This document shows, one piece after another, positions 61,290-64,000 of a stretch of 64,000 bases of DNA. Each line of letters begins with the position of its first letter. Within the stretch, counting starts at the first letter, position 1. The notes under the pieces are model-generated. The model saw nothing but the letters and a program-made list of their open reading frames with translations. It was not told where the DNA came from and did not search any database. Origin of the DNA: Oceanospirillum sp048268485 (GTDB taxonomy: Bacteria > Pseudomonadota > Gammaproteobacteria > Pseudomonadales > Halomonadaceae); the NCBI GenBank assembly GCA_048268485.1, contig JBLWVL010000001.1:62001-126000 (forward strand), written 5' to 3'. Position numbers and translations under genes: made by a program.

Positions 61290-61602
61290 ACTGTATCTCC
61301 GATTATTTTTGTTATGAAGTCAGAAGTCTGTTTTGCCCAGTTGGGCGAGCAACAGTGCTTTCTGATGACCTGAGCGGTTTTGGCTGAGGTTATTCAGTTA
61401 GAGGTGGTCGCTCCTGAATAATGTTAGCTCTCAAAGTAACCCGATTGATTTTTGAGCGAAAGCTTGGTCAGCAACAAGGTGTTGACGTTTAAAGAGTGCC
61501 TAATGGCGTGAAATGATAATTTATTTGCCCTAATATGAAGTTTGGTCAGAGCAGTGTGGTAGTGGACCCTCGGGTCACTGTAACCGGCAGGAGCTGTGTA
61601 AC
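61290..61602. other. Divergent regulatory region between acyl-CoA synthetase and AraC-type gene
   Basis: 313 bases with no gene. AGCTTGGTCAG (61461-61471) and AGTTTGGTCAG (61539-61549) are direct repeats differing at one base, with starts 78 bases apart, a pattern usual for AraC-family sites. AGGAG at 61588-61592 is the ribosome site of the regulator. Promoters must face both ways, but I cannot fix them. Confidence 0.5.
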
Positions 61603-62646
61603 TTGAGCGAGATTGTGAATAGATCTTCAGAGCGTTATGAGGCAACGGTGATTGGCAGCTGGCCTTTGGTGATCAGCCGGGCATTAGATCAATATCATAT
61701 TGATGGCAGTTCACTGCTGGCGAGGGTGGGCATCGAGCAAAGCGTGGCGAGCCAGCTGGAAACACGTTATCCCCTTACGACCATTAACCGCCTCTGGCGA
61801 TTAGCCAGAAATCTGACGGGTGATGAGGCGGTAGGTTTAACTGTGGCTCGTTTTGTGAGGCCGACATCCTGGCATGCTTTAGGGTTTGCTATCTGGGCAA
61901 GTGACACCCTGATGGAGGGCTTCAGAAGACTCGCAGAAAATCTGCGCATGTTTGCTGACTATGCTGAAATGACCATTACCCCGCTGGGAGCAGATGTCGA
62001 GATCAGTGTTTATCGCCGAAGAGGGGTGAGTCGGGAGCAGTTATCACCAGAAGAGGTGGATGCGTTTATCGGTACTTCTGTACTCACATCCCGTCATATC
62101 TATCGTCCCGGATTTTCACCTAAAAGTGTCTGGTTAAGTCGGGCGCAGCCGATGGATCCGACACCCTGGCAGCGCTTGTTTAAGTGCCCGGTATTTTTTA
62201 ATGCTTCCCACGACAAGATTATTTTTGAGGCGGCAGCTATGTATCAGCCTTTGCTGACAGCAAGCCCTGAGTTAGCTGAACAGAATGATGCACTGATAGC
62301 TGAATATCTTTCGCGAATGGACCGGAGTGATCTGCGAATCCGTCTTGAGTCTTTGTTGTTGAACAATTTGCCGCTGGGCCGCCTGTCCATAGCAGACATT
62401 GCCGGGCAGCTCAATATGAGCCCCCGAACGCTTCAGAGAAGACTCCAGGAGAAAGCGACCAGTTATCAGCAGGTTTTGGATGAACTACGTCAGAAGCAGG
62501 CTCTGCATTGGGTTCGACTGAACTATTTGCCAATAGGAGAGATTAGCTATCGCCTTGGTTTTAACCACCCTGCTAACTTTACCCGGGCCTTTAAACGCTG
62601 GTTCGATGAAACACCGAAAAAGTTACGGAAAAAGCTGCTGAACTAG
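61603..62646 (+). CDS. AraC-family regulator, OruR/arabinose-binding-domain type
   Basis: Transcription regulator of 347 residues. The N-terminal 200 residues are the ligand/dimerisation domain of the OruR/ArgR-like AraC subgroup (YPLTTINRLWRLARNLTGDEAVGL, PTSWHALGFAIWASDTLMEGFRRLAENL). The C-terminal double helix-turn-helix reads LSIADIAGQLNMSPRTLQRRLQEKATSYQQVLDELR and PIGEISYRLGFNHPANFTRAFKRWFDETP. The start is a TTG with AGGAG 10 nt upstream; a GTG four codons later is the alternative. Divergence from the acyl-CoA synthetase suggests it activates fatty-acid use in response to an acyl compound. Confidence 0.9.
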   Translation: MSEIVNRSSERYEATVIGSWPLVISRALDQYHIDGSSLLARVGIEQSVASQLETRYPLTTINRLWRLARNLTGDEAVGLTVARFVRPTSWHALGFAIWASDTLMEGFRRLAENLRMFADYAEMTITPLGADVEISVYRRRGVSREQLSPEEVDAFIGTSVLTSRHIYRPGFSPKSVWLSRAQPMDPTPWQRLFKCPVFFNASHDKIIFEAAAMYQPLLTASPELAEQNDALIAEYLSRMDRSDLRIRLESLLLNNLPLGRLSIADIAGQLNMSPRTLQRRLQEKATSYQQVLDELRQKQALHWVRLNYLPIGEISYRLGFNHPANFTRAFKRWFDETPKKLRKKLLN

Positions 62647-62690
62647 ACTGCATTTGGCGGAAAAGCTGAGCTGGTGACAGTATAAGGCAT

Positions 62691-62719
62691 AAAAAAACGC
62701 TGGATTAACCAGCGTTTTG
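62691..62719 (-). terminator. Bidirectional terminator between the AraC-type gene and ppa
   Basis: AAAACGCTGG, loop ATTAA, CCAGCGTTTT (62694-62718). On the minus strand the T-run is seven long, ending ppa; on the plus strand it is four T, ending the regulator gene. Confidence 0.85.
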
Positions 62720-62760
62720 TCAGAGTTCTGCTCTTTGCAGGGCAGAAGAATAACAGCGAC

Positions 62761-63294
62761 TTACTTACTGTTATTGTAGGCCTCGATAGATTTAACAATC
62801 TCAGCACGAGCTTCAGCAGCGTTGCCCCACCCTTCAACTTTAACCCATTTACCTTCTTCCAGGTCTTTATAGTTTTCAAAGAAGTGGGAGATCTGCTCAC
62901 GCAGCAGGGCTGGGATGTCTTCAACATCCTGAATTTCTTTATAAACTGTGGTCAGCTTGTCATGAGGTACGGCGATGAGTTTCGCATCAGGTCCTGCCTC
63001 ATCAGACATATTCAGTACGCCAACTGGGCGGCAGCGAACTACAGAACCTGGCAGAACAGGATAAGGTGTGATCACCAGGACATCCAGTGCATCACCATCT
63101 TCAGACAGAGTGTGAGGAATGAAGCCGTAGTTCGCAGGGTAGAACATTGGGGTTGCCATGAAACGGTCAACCATGATCGCATTGTAGTCTTTCTCGATCT
63201 CATACTTGATCGGTGAGCTTTGCGCAGGAATCTCAATTGCTACATAGATATCGTTTGGTGCGTCTTTACCGGCAGGAATTTTTTCAAAATCCAT
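62761..63294 (-). CDS. ppa: Inorganic pyrophosphatase
   Basis: Family I soluble pyrophosphatase, hydrolysing PPi and pulling biosynthetic reactions forward. The ATG at 63294 (MDFEKIPAGKDAPNDIYVAIEI) gives 177 residues (E. coli 175); the frame extends to 63351 without family resemblance. Metal and substrate residues are in EIPAQSSPIKYEIEKD, FYPANYGFIPHTL and the signature DGDALDVLVI. It is a single-gene unit with a TATAAT promoter and its own terminator. Confidence 0.98.
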   Translation of the reverse strand: MDFEKIPAGKDAPNDIYVAIEIPAQSSPIKYEIEKDYNAIMVDRFMATPMFYPANYGFIPHTLSEDGDALDVLVITPYPVLPGSVVRCRPVGVLNMSDEAGPDAKLIAVPHDKLTTVYKEIQDVEDIPALLREQISHFFENYKDLEEGKWVKVEGWGNAAEARAEIVKSIEAYNNSK

Positions 63295-63365
63295 TATTCT
63301 GACCCCAGAAATAGAAAACGTTGAATGGAAATTCAGGGAAGATCCCCTCATTAAAAGCTGGCAGG

Positions 63366-63395
63366 ATTATATAGTCACTCACCTGTGATTGCCAT
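63366..63395 (-). promoter_or_regulatory. Sigma-70 promoter of ppa
   Basis: On the minus strand a perfect TATAAT (63366-63371) is preceded, 18 bases away, by ATGGCA (63390-63395, four of six). The distance to the ppa start is about 70 bases. Confidence 0.6.
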
Positions 63396-63576
63396 TATCA
63401 CACCGTAGATTCCTACTAAAGAACACACTGGCAGGCTGTCTTTATTGCTGTCTAAGGGCAGGTGTTCTTTGTGGGAGAGGGCTCCCTTGTTACAGTTTTC
63501 ATACTTACTGAGGGATAGCCGTTACGACAAACACTATTGCATAATATTTGCATATCATCCGATCAGTTAAACTGCA

Positions 63577-63600
63577 GTATTCAGAACGGCGTCTGAATAC
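63577..63600. repeat. 9-bp inverted repeat with 6-base spacer upstream of the PP2C gene
   Basis: GTATTCAGA, ACGGCG, TCTGAATAC: a perfect 9+6+9 inverted repeat, 54 bases before the ATG. As DNA it suits a dimeric regulator; as RNA it is a hairpin with a hexaloop having A at position 1 and G at position 4. Confidence 0.55.
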
Positions 63601-63654
63601 GCTAATGCAGTGCAAAAATATGCAGTTCACCGAAAAACGATCTGAGTTGGTGCA

Positions 63655-64000
63655 ATGACCCGAGATAGTCAGTTAAAAATCAGTTATGGCCAGGCCTTTA
63701 TTGCGCCGGATAGAAGCTCAATACGTTCGACAATGTCAGTCAGAATTCCGGAAGGCTCGGGCCTGGCCGTAAAAGGGGTATCTGCCGTTGTGGCTGATTC
63801 GACCTGGCGAAATGTTATTGCTAAACAGGCAGCAGAAACCTGTGTTCGGGGCTTTCTGGCGGACTACTATGCGACGCCGGATAATTGGGATGTGAAAACG
63901 TCGGCGACTAAAGTGTTGAGTGCCCTCAATGGCTGGTTGTTCAGTCAGGGAAAGAACGTTACTAATGGCAACTATATTAGCTCATTTAGCAGCGTTGTTT
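63655..64000 (+). CDS. PP2C-type phosphatase (likely bifunctional Ser/Thr kinase/phosphatase), partial
   Basis: N-terminal 115 residues of a protein running off the right edge. From the ATG at 63655 the frame reads MTRDSQLKISYGQAF and contains VRIPEGSGLAVKGVSAVVAD, ETCVRGFLADYYATPDNWDVKTSATKVLSALNGWLFSQG. By recall this matches the PP2C domain of a bifunctional kinase/phosphatase encoded beside nitrate/nitrite assimilation genes in Pseudomonas. The motif I region expected to read like NEDA is here DRSSIRSTMSV, and the expected DG after VVA is DS, so the metal site looks degenerate. The kinase domain, if any, lies beyond the window. The ribosome site is weak. Confidence 0.75.
   Translation, partial: MTRDSQLKISYGQAFIAPDRSSIRSTMSVRIPEGSGLAVKGVSAVVADSTWRNVIAKQAAETCVRGFLADYYATPDNWDVKTSATKVLSALNGWLFSQGKNVTNGNYISSFSSVV

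Larger units (their letters stand above)
63295..63654. other. Divergent regulatory region between ppa and the PP2C gene
   Basis: 360 bases. It contains the ppa promoter (minus, 63366-63395), a short GGGAG/CTCCC hairpin near 63474, two near-repeats TTGCATA and TTGCATAT around 63536-63556, and the 9-bp inverted repeat at 63577-63600. I do not see a sigma-54 promoter that meets the -24/-12 spacing. Confidence 0.55.

Noticed and set aside
63361..63655. Possible sigma-54 promoter for the PP2C gene (TGGCAG near 63430)
   Set aside because: The GG-to-GC spacing is 17 rather than the required 12 bases, so it does not meet the -24/-12 rule.

Overview
The window reads as a chromosomal segment of a marine gammaproteobacterium, most likely of the Oceanospirillaceae or a near relative. 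This is inferred from gene order and protein resemblance recalled from memory; no search was run. Base composition looks close to 50% GC, coding density is high, and nearly all genes are housekeeping genes in arrangements known from Pseudomonas, Marinobacter and E. coli. I see no rRNA, tRNA, CRISPR array, prophage or insertion sequence. A run of ten N at 53119-53128 is a scaffold gap, so linkage across it depends on the assembler.

Layout. 1-4574 (minus): a sugar/glycerol-phosphate type ABC importer operon led by a DeoR-family regulator and cut by the left edge. 4891-8294 (minus): glycine betaine/proline uptake, proVWX. 8677-12160 (minus): gatC-gatA-gatB, the amidotransferase making Gln-tRNA(Gln)/Asn-tRNA(Asn). 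12405-24891 (mostly plus): the cell-shape and protease block mreB-mreC-mreD-maf-rng-yhdP-tldD, yjgA/darP (minus), pmbA. 25014-34943 (minus): mgtE, then the nitrogen-PTS and sigma-54 cluster ptsO-rapZ-ptsN-hpf-rpoN joined to the LPS-export and Kdo genes lptB-lptA-lptC-kdsC-kdsD and the exchanger yrbG. 35178-42108 (plus): mlaFEDCB (outer-membrane lipid asymmetry), ibaG, murA, hisG, hisD.

42185-45842 (minus): a tightly spaced trio of orphan sensor histidine kinase, AraC regulator and EamA exporter. 46024-55604 (minus): purH, fis, dusB, gdhA, a zinc-ribbon DUF3426 protein, prmA, accC, accB, aroQ. This block ends at 55905-56393 in what looks like only the N-terminal periplasmic domain of DsbD. 56581-58194 (plus): a DUF2333-like membrane protein and a small stand-alone Rossmann-fold protein. 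58299-62646: a thiolase and an acyl-CoA synthetase (minus) diverging from an AraC/OruR-type regulator (plus). 62761-63294 (minus): ppa. 63655 to the right edge (plus): the start of a PP2C-type phosphatase/kinase resembling proteins found beside nitrate-assimilation genes.

How the genes work together: much of the window builds and maintains the envelope (Mre elongation machinery, Lpt/Kdo lipopolysaccharide, Mla and YhdP phospholipid traffic, MurA peptidoglycan precursor, AccBC fatty-acid precursor). The rest links nitrogen status to transcription (PtsO/PtsN/RpoN, GdhA, possibly the edge kinase/phosphatase) and supports translation (GatCAB, DusB, PrmA, HPF, RNase G, DarP). No clearly new multi-gene system was found. 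The best leads are the stand-alone Rossmann protein, the reduced DsbD, the histidine kinase-AraC-exporter operon, a probable ATT start codon in mreC, a long-spaced operator at the DeoR gene, and the degenerate PP2C domain with an inverted repeat in its leader.
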